A DNA stretch of 64,000 bases from Larix kaempferi (lineage: Eukaryota; Streptophyta; Pinopsida; Pinales; Pinaceae). Shown here one piece after another: positions 33,525 through 46,775 of the stretch. The notes beneath the pieces are model-generated. The model did no database searches, had not been told where the DNA came from, and saw nothing but the letters and a program-made list of their open reading frames with translations. Both the position numbers and the translations under genes were made by a program. The number at the start of each line of letters is the position of its first letter. Position 1 is the stretch's first letter. The DNA is taken from the NCBI GenBank assembly GCA_027924585.1, contig BSBM01000123.1, positions 16,322,001-16,386,000 of the forward strand, written 5' to 3'.

Positions 33525-35055
33525 CACTGGGAATCAATATTTTCATGTTCGTGTAGGACTGCAGGATCTCCCATGTTAATAATCCTCAGGAGTTACAGAT
33601 GCAGGAACATTGATGAGGCTTGAATCACGATCTCAAACTCAAGATTTGTAGCATGCAGAAACACGACTGTACAGTGGGAAAGATCCGTTGGTTTTTTTTA
33701 GAAAGGTGGTAAAATTATGAAATTTGCTTATGTGGAAAAGTAGTTGTAAGGATTGGACCAGGTGATGGAGGCTCATAAATAGGGGGAATGCAGTGGCATA
33801 CCCCCCAAATGAAGGGATTGACCATCTATTGTCAAGGTGGATAAAAGGAAACACAATCATTACTTATTTGTCATATCAAAGTAGAGTCACACCCGTAAAT
33901 AAGAGTACGTACTTGTGGCCCTTACCGTGATGAATTGTTAGCGAGCTGATGTGGTGTTTCCACCTGTCAAATCAGATAGTTGGGGTCGTCTTTATATTAA
34001 TGGAAAAAACCCTCGCGGCACAAAGAGTCAGAGTGGAAGCACTTATGTAATTAGTAGTTTCTTTGTGTCACATGGTCCAATAGAATCACTGAATCTTGAC
34101 CAATAGAAATATTCAGAGTGTCTAAAGAAATAAATGAAGAATTAACTATATCATCTCATGGAAATATTGGCACTGTTTCAACAATTCTTGGAAAAATTGG
34201 CAGAGTCAGCACTAGCTACAGGATTGGAAATATCAAAACTACAGGATGGCAGAGAAATTAGCGGATTTTCAGCAAATGGCATAGAAATTGGCAGAGTTTC
34301 AACAAATGGTGGATAAAATGGCAAAGTTTCAACCGATAGTCCATAGTTTAGTAAAGTTTCAACTAGGATAAAGGAAATACTTGGCAAGCAGAAAAATGAA
34401 GTTCATTAACTAGAAGGGAGGTTACGTATATCCTTTGGATAGAAAATATCAGGTAACTTTGTGGAAGAAATTCCTTCGAGGGACAATCTGGGAGTAAATT
34501 CCATAAATCAACAACCAATTGGCCCAAATTTGATTACAATCTACAATTGAACTCCACAGTAATTATAATTCTACTCGCAGCACCTGTAAACATATTCTAT
34601 ATGCAAGATCTATCTGCAACTTTATTAACAAACAAAACAAATAAAATCACACAAACCACTTTATTTATGTACACATCTATTAGGAAAATATCATATAAAA
34701 TAGAAGGTGAAATCATTGGCATGATAATTGTGCATTTCCTTACCGAGCTTCTCTTTGTTTTGAGAATAATTTAATATTCTCTACTAAATAGGGCCAACCA
34801 TGTGAAGGTGGAAGCTCATCTTGGCCCCTTCCCCCCTAATGTCACTCTCAATTCCCCATAACCTGACAAAATCTATGTACAAAAAAATAAATTATTGTGT
34901 TTATTGTCATACTTAAGAAGCAATGTCTCTTATAACATATGCCAACATACAAGAAAATGGGAAAAAACTTAAAAACAATTAATTTATACGTACCAATGCA
35001 AGTCAATAATTCTATCGCAATATTAATTCAATATATATATAGTAGATATATTAAG
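33525..35055. other. Intergenic; short degenerate repeats at 34160-34370
   Basis: 34160-34370 contains about six imperfect copies of a 30-bp unit with GGCAGAG and TTTCAACAAATGG words. The rest shows nothing recognisable. The left end of the CACTA element to the right should lie in or near here, but no CACTG/CACTA terminus matching the right end was found. Confidence 0.4.
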
Positions 35056-35059
35056 GAAT

Positions 35060-38000
35060 ACCTCATACACTTCAATGCACTTCATCATCTTCTTCATCCA
35101 AGTCATCATTTGTATCATCTGATCCAGATTCAACATTGTAAGGATTCGCCATATCATCATCATCATCGATGTTAGTTTCGATCATCATGTCACCGTCGAT
35201 ATCATATTCATGAACATTGTCTACTACATCATCTGATTCAACTAATTCCTTGACATTTTCCTCTAGAACATGATCATATAACTCATGTTGATCATCCTCT
35301 ACATCGTCTTCTTATTCAAGACCCTCTTCACTATATTCTTCTACATTCTAATGTGTTGGCCTTTCCCTTGGATCGTGTCTCACGACAAATGAACAACCCC
35401 CTCTACCTGGAACCTCCGAGTAAAATACATGTTAACATTGTCTTGGAAGAACATAGGGATCTGTTCTTGTCTCAAACAACCTTCTATTAACCATGGTAAA
35501 TCCATTAGCATGTTCAATAATAGTTCTATCGGGATCACATTGATTCAATCGTAACCTGTACATTTGACAAAAGACAGAACTAATTTGAAGGAGTTAAAGT
35601 CACACTGAATAATATCTTCCAAATACCCATAGTATCAATTTTCTGAGAGTTTTGGATGTCTATCACTTCTAGAGGAAACATTGGTCACCTCAAAGATTGC
35701 AATTATCCCACAATCAGATGTTTTATTTTGTTTCATCCAACTTTTTGATGCAAAATTTACAACCATTGCACCACATAGCCATATGGTGTTTAACCCACAA
35801 CAAGCCATACACATAAAGATTGCAGTGTGAATTGATGATTACGTACATGTTTATGCTCTGCAAGGAAAAAAAATCAACGTGTACATCAATATATTTGAAA
35901 AAAAAATAGTATGTCTAATTAATATGTTTGCCTGCTTATCTTTTGAACCATATGCTAAATCGATTTTCCTTTATGTAAGATTGGTATCTCCATTGCGATG
36001 AGCCTCTTTAACCAATGAATCCACACCTTCCCATGATATTCCATGACCATATTGTTCACATCGTTCAATCCATACCTTAATCCAATCAAGATTGTTTGCG
36101 ATCTATGAATGAAGTGCATACCACTCTCGACGAACTGCTTGATGAAAATAAAATTACAATTCAGTACAAATGTATATTCACTTAACACGGTATACACTTT
36201 TAATTGATGCATATTGAATATTAAAAATGAATTAAGTATTATATATACATAGAAAGAAATAGTCAAATGTATTGTAATTAATCTCCCCTAGCTAATAATT
36301 ACGTTTCACCTTCCTCGATCTACCTTTTCCCTTCAGGTACTCCCCTTCGAAATTGTTATTGGAGTTTGGATCACAAATGTAACCTAAATTGAGCTTTGAT
36401 GCTAATTTAGGAAGATATTCACTAATATAAATCATGTTCTGGTATACCATATATCCATCTACCATAGAACCCTCGGGATGTGCTCGCTGTCTAACCAAAC
36501 CCTTCAAAAATTTCAAGTGCCTCTCAACCATCCACATTGACCTTGAGTGTACAGGTCCACACAATTCAATATCCTCAACTTGGTGTATGAGGTAGTGTTC
36601 TTGTGCATTGAAAAATGCCGAAGGGATATGCTTTTGCATTTCACACATGATGCAAGGAATTTCTCACCTCCAATACTTTATATCTTCCTTATGGATTTCT
36701 TTAAATGACAACCATATACAAGTGATGCAAACAAATCATTATATTTTACAAAAATAAACATTATGTTACATAGCAATTAGTAAAACAAATGCCAAATATA
36801 AGTTCTACAATGAATTAAACAAACACTTTACGCATGCAAAATATCGCTACTTATCTCGTGTATTTTCCAAGATCATATATAAATTGTTTGTCAATGTTGT
36901 CGAAGTTGTCTGGGAGAGATAGTGGTAGAACATACTGTAACAATATAAAAATTGTTTCATTATTTTTTTCAAAAAGTATACAAAAAAATACCAACAATAT
37001 GCACTAGTATAAAAAAATATAGCAATATATATACCATAATAATTACCTTGATGAAGATATGCCAATCATGCGTTTTCACCCCCGCAAAATCACCTTTATT
37101 TGTTATGATATTCTTCATGTTTGAACAAAATCGAGCGGGAAATTTAATTTTTCGCATGACTTCTTTTACAACATTGCTTTGTTGCTTCGTTAACAACCAT
37201 GGAAGTGAGTCTATATTGATTTGGTATCCATTTCTATGTAAATGAAAACATATTTCATTGCATAATTGGCTTCCTAAATGTCATTGCAAATTTTGACAAA
37301 ATTTTCTTTGTCACTCCTTCCATCCAATATTCGCCATAATGTTTCAGCTACATTCTTTCTGATATGCATTTTATCAAATAGATGAGCAATTTGTAGGTGC
37401 TCATAGTAGGGAAATCTACTGAATTGTTTAGGATAAATTTCCATTCCTCGTGGAAGCCCATTAATGCCTTCATGATCACAATAGGCATCATGAATCATAG
37501 TTTATAAATAAATTATAGAAATCAATGTCAATTACAGTAAACAACACACAATAAAAAAAATTCAGAACATTTCATATATGATGATAGATAGACAATTTGA
37601 TTCATACGTACCTTGACGATTTCTATTATATTGCAACTTCCATAGGTGAGGTGTCATTCTCCGTGGTTTTAGTGCAGTCTCTTCCTTCCCATTGAATAGA
37701 TGTTTTTCGGTAGTTCGATACCTATGATTCTTAGAGAGGAAGCCCTATACTCATCAAACACCTCCTTTCCTAAAAAATTTGAACGACGAGATTTTATCTT
37801 AGGAGCACAAACTGGATCACATACAAATTTTCCCTTTGTTTGAAGACCTACAAGAGATGGATTAACTATGTCAAATATAATTATATAAAATGAATAGATT
37901 ATTTTAAAAACATGCATGCTTAATATATCAACTTCATAAAATTAAATACTATTAAAGTGGATTTTATAATTACATACCGCAAAAATGGGTTAGCCCTGGG

Positions 38001-39700
38001 GAATCATGTACTGTCCATACAAGCATTGCATGGAATTGAAATTTCCTTTATCGTATTGGTCTAGAGACATCATACATAGTGATGACATTCCATGGGTTTA
38101 GTAGCTCGTCAAAAAGAGGCTCGATATATACATTCATATATTTAACTTGGTACTTACCTGATTGATTTGAACATATAAAAAATATAGTTATTACAACCAT
38201 TTTAGATATATAAATAATATACAAGAGTAAATGAAAAAATATATATATGACATTATGCAACAAAATACAACAAATGAGATGCTACTACGATAAAAAAAAA
38301 TTGTTGTAGACACATACCTAGAACAATCATTGGCAACATTATGTGCTCCCTCTTTATTGATAACCATGGAGAAATGTTATTGTTGATAACAAAAATAGGC
38401 CACACTGAGTAAATAGTTATCATCTCTACAAATGGATTGACACCATCTGTTGCCAAAGAAATGTTAACATTACAAGGTTCTTCTTTAAAGTATGGCAATT
38501 TTTCCTCCATATCTCTAAATGTAGAACCATCTACAAGCATTCGAATAATGTCATATTGAATTATGTTCTATGCATGGTAATCCATAAATTGTGCTATGTG
38601 TTTGCACCTGAACAGTCGTTGCAAACGTGGAATAATGGGAATATAACAAAGAACCTTGCAAGACACCTTTTTTGTTATTTGATATGTTTGATATCTACTG
38701 ATATGACATTCCATACATTATGTTTCAAATTCATGGTATTTATAATATATAATATGGTCATCGGGGCATGCATCAATTGCTTCATACTACATTCCAATTT
38801 CTTTCATGATGGCATATAAATATCGATATGTGTGAGGTACAATATTGGACAGTGGTAACATAAATTCAACTATCAAGCTACAACAAATTAAAATAAAATA
38901 AAACTAGTTAATACAATATATAAATAGTATTAATGAAACATATTCCATCCGTATTAATTTTACTTATGAATTAACAATAAAATTATTAGAGGAACAAAGA
39001 TAACCTTTATCACGATAATATATATGTGATGGAATATATTACATACCTTAACATCTATGTGACTGATGTGTTTGAAATACCATTCATAACCTTCAAATTC
39101 ATTATCAACAATATAACAAAGAGAATATTTGTGTTGGAGCCTTCATAAAGGGGTTCGTATGCCTTCTCAAGAAGAGGTAAATCATGAGCATCATCAAAGT
39201 CATCATTTTCATGATCATCGTCATCATCATCCATTCTAACATTAAATGTGTCATGGATCAATGTATTTGTACCATCATCTTCAATTATGTTATCAGTATG
39301 ATCATCTTCTTCAATATGATCATTAACTTGTTCTTCAATATTCATAGCTCCATGTTCCTTCGATGCTTGTTTTGCAAGCACATACTACGGGCGATATGAT
39401 GTAGGAGGTTTTTACTTTATAATTAAAAACCATTAAGAGATATTAGTAAATATAAGAAATATTAAAATGATACATACATTTAAAAAAACCAATTGATATA
39501 AAACATAAATAATGAACAAATTACCAATGGACGATAGTAGTGTCCCACCTCAACATGTCCATGTTCCCTACAATGTATTTTAGTTGTTGTGATATTTATT
39601 ATTCTCCTTTTAAAGTCCCTACATTGACTACATGGGAAATAACATTTCCCATCACCCTTTCTTTTCAGTCCATCCCACAATCTAGCAAGCAATTCTCGAT
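35060..39700 (-). pseudogene. CACTA (En/Spm) transposase gene, decayed multi-exon remnant
   Basis: Read on the minus strand, blocks follow the order of plant TNP2-type transposases. The transposase-associated zinc region (39692-39480, GKCYFPCSQCRDFKRR) comes first, then an acidic linker ending PLLEKAYEPLYEGSN (39381-39110). The TNP2 core follows: ISLATDGVNPFVEMITIYSVWP (38470-38390), NVYIEPLFDELLNPW and LVWTVHDSPGLTHFC (38140-37985), TKGKFVCDPVCAPK and HLFDKMHIRKNVAETLW (to 37320). The DUF4218-type C-domain is at 36648-36400 (AFFNAQEHYLIHQVEDIELCGPVHSRSM), then RTDPYVLP and GCSFVVRHDPRERPTH (35470-35360) and an acidic tail to 35060. AT-rich spacers separate the blocks; they may be introns or decay. 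Stops and frameshifts make it non-functional. Confidence 0.85.
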
Positions 39701-39879
39701 TTTGTTCTTATGGATCAGGAATATTGTTATGTGACATTTTCTTATGCCAAGGTTTACTGATGATTATCAATCTTAAAAAATCAATCTCCATGCTTCACTA
39801 TTTGTAATCATAGTAACAACTGAAATAATTGTGTCTTTTTGTATGGAAAACAGTCCATGCAAAGATTATAATTTCCGCA

Positions 39880-40259
39880 AACCGTCGCTTGTATAGCAAA
39901 CATGTCGGAACATTCCTATAATTTATAGTTTCTAAAAATAGAGGATCATTGGATATCCGACGAGATTACTATAGTGACTGTTATAACTCGGAAACATCGA
40001 ATATCTGACGACACTAATCTATTGACTGTTGTAACGCAAACATGTCGGATATTCGACTTTCACGCGGAGACGTCGTCTATTCGATTGTACAAGTCGAATA
40101 TATGACTAGAGTCATCGGACATTCGATGGCCGTCGAAAATGCGACGAAAACCTGGGTCGATTTAAAAAAAAAGAAGGAAAATTCGCAATTATAAAGGTGA
40201 AATCTAACGACAATGTCAATTTTGTCAGATTTCGTCGGATTTTGTGTTCAAATCCAGTG
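39880..40259. repeat. CACTA element right terminus and subterminal repeats
   Basis: The 5' end of the transposase gene faces a block of repeated words such as TCGGATATTCGA, CATCGAATATCTGACGA, GTCGAATAT and CATCGGACATTCGA, typical of CACTA subterminal regions. The border is placed at 40259, where the minus strand begins CACTGGATTTGAACACAAAA. The next bases, GTG (40260-40262), could be the 3-bp target copy. No partner terminus was found on the left. Confidence 0.55.
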
Positions 40260-40802
40260 GTGGGTATGGCTCCAAGATATGGTAGGGGATGATGGCTCAA
40301 TGATGATAGAATGATTGTGGTTGAATGATAGGATAATGATTGAATGAACTAGATTATCAATAATTTGTATGCATGTTGATAACTAGATAAGTAGCATGCA
40401 TAGGTGATGAGAACTAGACAAGTGCCCTACATGGGATTTGGCCCTTTTTCCGCTTCTAATCCCAAGATTTGGATAATTAACCCAAGATTATGGCTAATGT
40501 ATTTTAATAAAGATGGATTAATAAAACTTGGGATAAATTAATAATAAGGATAATGAATAAACTTTTAAGTCATTAGGGTTCATCTCCCCCTTAAATCCCC
40601 CTTTTACTTTCCTTCTTGTGGAATCATAAGCCCCCGTATCATATTCATCTTTCTTAGTATACAGTGGTCATGGTTTTTATATTAAACATAAAATGTACAT
40701 AATTACATCATCTTGGTCACATTAGACCATTCATGTTCGACTTCTAGAAATTTCATTACATAATTACATCATTGCATACTAGGGTCAAAATGGGGTGTTA
40801 CA
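40260..40802 (-). mobile_element. Gypsy-type 3' LTR, 5' part, with polypurine tract
   Basis: On the minus strand a purine tract AAGGGGAAGGGGAA (40803-40816) directly precedes TGTAACACCCCATTTTGACC at 40802. This is a classic Gypsy 3' LTR start. The LTR runs left for about 540 bp to 40260, where the CACTA element begins. Its remainder should lie beyond that insertion but was not found, so it is probably deleted or too diverged. Confidence 0.65.
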
Positions 40803-40816
40803 TTCCCCTTCCCCTT

Positions 40817-41463
40817 AATTTATGCACCGTCCTCAGTGCATATCCAAAAATTCAAAACAATTATGGCTATGCCTCCTACACAGTGCTGGGTCCATGATTT
40901 GCCACCTTTTTGGTCACCTATTTACCTTGTTCTAAGCTTCCTTGAGTCAATTCCTATCCTTTTTGACATCATCTTGCTTACGATTTAATGTCCTAAACCC
41001 AAGGAAAGGTAAGAATGGGTTGATCATCTATTGAAGAATTAATGGTATTACTTATCCATATGATAAAGTATCAAGCTATATTTGGTTTGTTTTTAGTAAC
41101 ATTGTTGTTACTTCTGAAGTATAAAGTGTTGTCATCATCGTATGACACTCGAGAATTTGTTCTTTGACTGATGCTCGAGTGTGGATCATACAAGTATCAA
41201 CATTGCAATAGTCAGTTATCTCGGAATATAGGGGTATCATCATTGTAACCATCTTTGGATGGGATCATGGAATATCATGATGTATTTTTGTAATTAAGTT
41301 GTAATAGAATTTGTGAGTAACAAATCATAGGCTATAATTTGTATGAAGAACCCTGAGAATCTCTGATTTTCAAGGTGTTCAATTATTTCATTTTGAGGGA
41401 GTTGTTACTTGAAGATAGTATAAGAATATGTATCCCTATCAATAGCGGGGACAGGATGAGATT
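40817..41463 (-). other. Gypsy 3' internal tail and unassigned spacer
   Basis: On the minus strand, sequence just before the purine tract (CACTGAGGACGGTGCATAAATT) is the non-coding 3' end of the Gypsy element. No ORF remains. From about 41040 to 41463 nothing is recognised until the Copia A LTR. Confidence 0.4.
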
Positions 41464-42951
41464 TGTTAAGTATACATCATCATGATTCATTCTCCAATCC
41501 AATCATGTGCATACATGATTGGGCCTCATTTGTTGAGCTAGGGAGCCCGAGTTGGACTCAGGAACTTGGAGTAGATTCTTGAGTTGGACTCAAGAATGAC
41601 TAAGCATTTAGTTGTAAAAGGTTATTCCTCATGTGTTGAGGTGAATTATTTGATGTATCAAAGTGATGATGTTGTAAAGTCTTGATGGACAATGCTCATG
41701 ACTTGTTTGTCAAGTCAAATTCTCATGTGGACCTCCAGTTTTAGTAGGTACCCATGGGTTGGACCTCCCATTATAGAGGTATATGCTTTTCATGTTGAAT
41801 CATTTATGTTGTGTGATGTATTACTAACCTTGGTCACCGATTTCTATTAATTCTCCTTTAGAGACTGGCCACCTCTAGAGTGAATTAATTTAGCATATGA
41901 TCATTTGGTCCGAGAGTAATATAATACGATCACAACATTTGAAAAATATTCCGAGTATAATATAATATGATAGATAATTAAAGTTAACACATGTGTACTA
42001 TGAAGGTAAGACAAGAGATAAAGATAAGATGTGATAATATATGAGAGAATTCAAATTGCACATAAAATAATTAATTAAGAGAGAATTTGAATTGTTAAAC
42101 TTCAGTAAATCAAGGGAGAAATTGAATTGATCACTACAGTGATGTTAACAAGAAAGAATCAGTTAAGAGAGTTAACTAAGTGATAACAAAGAATATCTAG
42201 TTAACTAAGTGTTAGTGCATGACAACACTTATGTTAAACTAAAGTATGACACTTATGTTAACAAGAAAAAATTAGTTAAGACAGTTAACTAAGTGATAAC
42301 AAAGAAGATATAGTTAACTAAGTGTTATTTCATGATGACACTTATGTGAAACTAAAAGACGACACTTGATTTGCAACACTTGCATGAAGACAATTAAGTT
42401 ATCCACCTAACTAAGTGGGAAAACTTTCAGTTAAGGGGTGATTTCATTATAAGACTCAGTTCAGTGATTTAATGCACTGCATGAGAAGTGGGGCACTCTT
42501 GTTCATGCAATATTGACACATCCATATGGAGGGTGAGTTCATCATGAATTCAGAAGTTAAAAATAGAATCCAATGCATGTGAAGTATGTATAACAATGTT
42601 ATATAGGATTGAGGAATTCAATGTGAAGTGAATTATCTTCTCCATTGAAGGAAAGACGCTTCTCTTTGTGCATGATATTATTATGAGTCTCTCTTCTTTA
42701 TATTTCACTTGCTCTGTAATTGCACTAGGGGTGCTTGATGTAAAATACATTCTTTGATATCTATCATAATTATACTTTGAATATATTTTGGGGTTTTTCA
42801 TCCTCATTATTTTGATGGTTTTCCCTAGGGTACATCTTGTGTTATGGTTGAATGTTTCATGTGATTGAATGGTTCATTGATTCAAGTATTCAGTATTTAC
42901 GCACTTAAAGTTTTAAAGTTCAAATCTCATCATATTTGCTCAAAATTAACA
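41464..42951 (+). mobile_element. Copia A 5' LTR (1488 bp) and mutated primer-binding site
   Basis: Begins TGTTAAGTATACATC and ends CTCAAAATTAACA, followed by TGGTATTAGAG, a one-base variant of the tRNA-Met primer-binding site. The first 500 bp align with the 3' LTR from 61313. It contains an internal tandem duplication at 42143-42368. Confidence 0.85.
42143..42368 (+). repeat. 113-bp tandem duplication inside the Copia A LTR
   Basis: Two copies of a unit starting TGTTAACAAGAAA (42143 and 42256), containing AGTTAACTAAGTGATAACAA and ACACTTATGT, with scattered differences. Each unit itself repeats AGTTAACTAAGTG twice. Confidence 0.75.
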
Positions 42952-43046
42952 TGGTATTAGAGATTAGGGCGTGAAGGAGCTAAGTTTTTTCAAGCAAACT
43001 TGAGCCTACGTAGATCGTGAGGAGTTGAGCAAAATACTCAAGATCC

Positions 43047-46000
43047 ATGACATCGATCTCTATTTGACCGGAAGACCGTCTTGAGGGCACTTTGAATTTC
43101 AACACTTGGAAGGTGAGGATGTTGAACATCTTGGAGGAACATGACTTGGATGGCTACGTATCCATTGTGGTGGATAATCCTACATCTAATTCAGGGCTCA
43201 TCAACTTCAAGAAGAACCAAGCTAAATCCAAACGGATCATCTATGATTTGGTAAAGGAAAATTTGATGTTTGTGATCACTTTTTTGATGAGCGCAAAGGA
43301 GTGTTTTGATACATTGAAAAACCTATATGAGAAGAAGGAACCAAGTCAAAATAGGGCATTGAAGAATAATATTTGAAACCTAAATATGGAGAAGGATGAG
43401 ATAGTGGCCTTCTTCTTCACCAATATCTCTCAAGTAAGAGATCAAATTGCTAGTATTGGAGTAGTGATGGATGAAGATGATCTTATCCAAACCACTAGTG
43501 ATGGTCTCCCATCCTCATGGGATACATTCTTGGCTACGATAAATGGCTGAGAGGTACAACCTAACTTCGAAATGTTGTGGAATGAATACCTCCAAGAGGA
43601 GGGGAAAATATGGATCAAGTTAGTGTGCATCAAATAAGAAAACCTTTCCCTCATGGAAAGGATGAAGAAAGGAAAGAAGAACTTCTCTCAAAAGAAGTTT
43701 TCACATTCGAAGAAGAAGGTATAGAATAAGGAATTTGAAAATTCGAAGGTTAGATGCTACAAATGTGATAATAAGGGCCATTATGCAAGGGAGTGCAAAT
43801 CAAAGAAAAAAGGAAAAGGAATGTTTCATGCTTCTACCCCTATAGAATATGAAACTACTCAGAAGAATGCACCCGAAGAAAAGGAGACAAGGAAGGAGTA
43901 TTACCTAGTCTCAACACTTTTTGGATTTGTCATCACAAGTGAGGTCACATGGTTGGTTGACAGTGGTGTATCCAAACATATGACTGGTTATAAGAGTGCC
44001 AACACCAATATCAAGGAGAAAAAAGTTTGCATGCAAGGTAGAGTTGGGAGACAACACAACCTATTCGATCCAAGGAGTTGGATCCACCTCCTTCCAGCTG
44101 AGTTCATGGTATATTTTACATGTGGAGGAAATTATTTATGTTCCAAGATTAAAGAAGAAAATCCTATCAGTTCTGGTTCTTGAATATAATGGATTCCAAG
44201 TTATATTCATGGATAATCAAGTACTATTATTGTTGAAGAACAAAGACTTGAAATATGCACCAGTTAGAGAGGGAGGTCTCTATAAGGTACCCGAGAAGTA
44301 CATTCAAGATATGGTTCACAACACTATCAGTCCATGCGAGCTATGGAATAGGAGGCTTGGTCACCTCCACTACAAAGCGCTACCAGGATTACAAAAAATG
44401 GTGAAAGGTATGCCCATATTTGATTTTGAGCATGATAGTGTATGTAGGGGTTGTGCACTTGGGAAGAATATTAAAAATATTTTATCTAGAAATGATACTA
44501 GATATAAAGGGATTTTAGATTTAATACATTCTGATGTATGTGGTCCGATGTCATCCCCTTCCCTGAGTGTCTACTTATATTATGTATTGTTTATAGATGA
44601 CTTCTCTAGAAAGTCATGGATTTATTTCCTAAAGTCTAAGAGTGAAACCTTTAGCAAGTTTTAGGGATTCAGAGCCCTAGTTGAGAATCAGAAAGGAAAG
44701 AAAATACATGCTTTGAAATCTGAAAATGGATTTGAATTTGATTCACATGCATTTAATGACTTCTGTAGTGATGCGGGAATTTGTATACAGTTAACTGTAA
44801 CCTAAAAACATTAGAAAAATGGGGTTGCCGACAGGAAGAATAGAACCATATATGAGGCTACAAAATCCATGATGCATGATCAAGAGTTGTATACCTCATT
44901 ATGGGTAGAGGCCACCAGTACAACAATATATATCTAGAATGGAATTCCTCAAGCCATTCTGGATGCGAAGACACTTGAAGAAGTGTTCACTGGTGAAAAA
45001 CCAGATATTTCACACTTGAACATCTTTTGGAGTCATGTATACATTCATGTGCCAAAATAAAAGAGGACAAAGATGGAGCCATCGGGAACGAAGGGAACCT
45101 TTGTTGGTTATAGTGAATCATCCAAAGCCTACATAATATATGTGTTAGGTGAAAGATAGATTGAGTTTAGCCAAGATGTGACCTTCCATGAAGAGGTAGC
45201 ATTCAAGCGATTGAAATAGATTCAGTATGATATAGAAACAAAGGAGTATGATACTCCTATGATGGAGGACCCAGATACTGATTCTCCCCATTCACATGTT
45301 CAGAGGGAGAATCCAACAGAGTTCTCAATTTCACTAGCTCCTGATGAACTAGTAGAACTGGTTAATGAATCTCTTTCCAAGAAGATGTCTGCATGGTGCC
45401 GAGATATACCACTACAAGATGTAGAGAGGCATGGAGCACCATTAGGATCTTCTAGAGAGAGAAAGAAACCTGATAGATATTCAGGGTATGTTGCACAAAT
45501 GAGTCACATCAGCCTGTGACTCAAAGATTTCCACCTATGAAGAAGCTGCAAAGCAGCAAGTATGGAAAGATGCAATGGTATAAAATACAAGTCTATTATG
45601 AAGAATGATGTTTGGGAAGTTGTTCCTAAACCTGAAGGGAAGTCCATAGCTACTTCTAGATGGCTTTACAACATCAAGCATGTTGCTAATGGTAGTATTG
45701 AAAAATATAAATACCAATTTGTTGCCCGAGGTTTATCTCAGAAAGAAGGCATAGACTATGAGGAGACATTTGCTCCTATGTCTAGGTACACCACTATTCA
45801 AGATTTGATCTCACTTTCATATGTTATAGGATGGAAGCTTCACCATATGGATGTGAAGACAACCTTCCTCAATGGTGAGGTTGAGGAAGAGGTTTATATT
45901 CAGTAGCCTAAGGGGTTTGTGGTTCATGGGAAGAAGTCCCATGTGTGGAAATTGAAGAAATCCTTGTATGGGCTTAAGAAAGCTCCTAGAGCTTGGTATT

Positions 46001-46130
46001 TGAGAATTGACAACTATTTTTAGAGATGGGATTCTCTAAGAGAGAAGTTGATCCAAATTTTTACTTCAAAGTAGTGAAGAACAACCCTTTGATATTGATT
46101 CTATGTGTTGATGATTTTTTCCTTACTGAA
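43047..46130 (+). pseudogene. Copia A gag-pol, 5' part (gag, protease, integrase, start of reverse transcriptase)
   Basis: The frame starts at ATG 43047, with a TGA six codons later. Gag shows LNFNTWKVRML and a C-terminal zinc knuckle CYKCDNKGHYAREC (CCHC complete). The protease active site is in WLVDSGVSKHMTG. A frameshift falls near 44010. Integrase follows: zinc module RRLGHLHYKAL...VCRGCALGK and core IHSDVCGPM. The usual second Asp is Glu (LKSENGFEF) and the catalytic Glu is Asp (NGVADRKNRTI). Reverse transcriptase begins around 45590 (MKNDVWEVVPKPEGKS, HHMDVKTTFLNGEVEEEVYI) and stops in CVDDFFL, where YVDD is expected. There are many stops, often TAG. It is broken at 46130 by Copia B. 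Confidence 0.9.
46126..46130. other. Target site duplication CTGAA, left copy (Copia B)
   Basis: CTGAA precedes the TGTTGATG start of the B LTR and recurs at 60369-60373 directly after its 3' LTR. Confidence 0.92.
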
Positions 46131-46775
46131 TGTTGATGTATATGTAACTTCGGAATGTATTTTACCCATGTGTATTGTATTCCTATAGAGATGTTATTAT
46201 TCCTCTATATGGAAGTGTTTGTATTCCTATAGAGATGTTATTATTCCTCTATACGGAAGTGTCGTCATTTATATTGTAAGTGTCGTAACTTATACTTGAT
46301 GGGTTATTAGACCACCTTGTTGAGGTCGGCCCTGTATAAGCCATGTGGGTCAAAGGGTTATTAGACCACCCTATTGGGGGTCTGCCCAGTCATCATTATG
46401 TTATGTGGTTAAGTTAAGGCCGACCTAGTAAAGGTTATTAGGCAAGTCAAGTCAAGTATAAATAGAGTGCAGGAGGCACTCTATTTGATCATTCTATTCT
46501 CACACACACTCTTTGGAGAGTGACGCACTTGTGGAGGAGGAGAAGCTGCTGCTAGTAGATGTCTATCTCTTATGCTTGGGTTGTATCATTTCTCTATCTA
46601 TCTCTGAGGAAGTTATTGGGGTTTTTCACCTTTATGGTTTTCCCCAAGTAAACTCTGTGTCTCTTGTGTGCTTGCATTATTGTGTCCATGATTGATATGC
46701 TGTAGATATGCTGTACATGTTATTCTCTCTGTTAATATCCTAGATCAGATTGAAGTAAATTCTGAAAAACTAACA
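46131..46775 (+). mobile_element. Copia B 5' LTR
   Basis: TGTTGATGTATATGTAACTT to GAAAAACTAACA, with the primer-binding site TGGTATCAGAGC at 46776-46787. An internal duplication of CCTATAGAGATGTTATTATT followed by CCTCTAT occurs twice near its start, and the TTATTAGACCACC word twice further on. Confidence 0.92.
46457..46486 (+). promoter_or_regulatory. Copia B LTR TATA box with overlapping 11-bp inverted repeat
   Basis: TATAAATA at 46457-46464 runs into AAATAGAGTGC-AGGAG-GCACTCTATTT, a perfect 11-bp stem. The 3' LTR has the same at 60050-60079. Probable core promoter. Confidence 0.65.

Noticed and set aside
34080-34100. CACTGAATCTTGACC as the left terminus of the CACTA element
   Set aside because: Only partial match to the right terminus CACTGGATTTGAAC, no subterminal repeats beside it and no matching 3-bp target copy.
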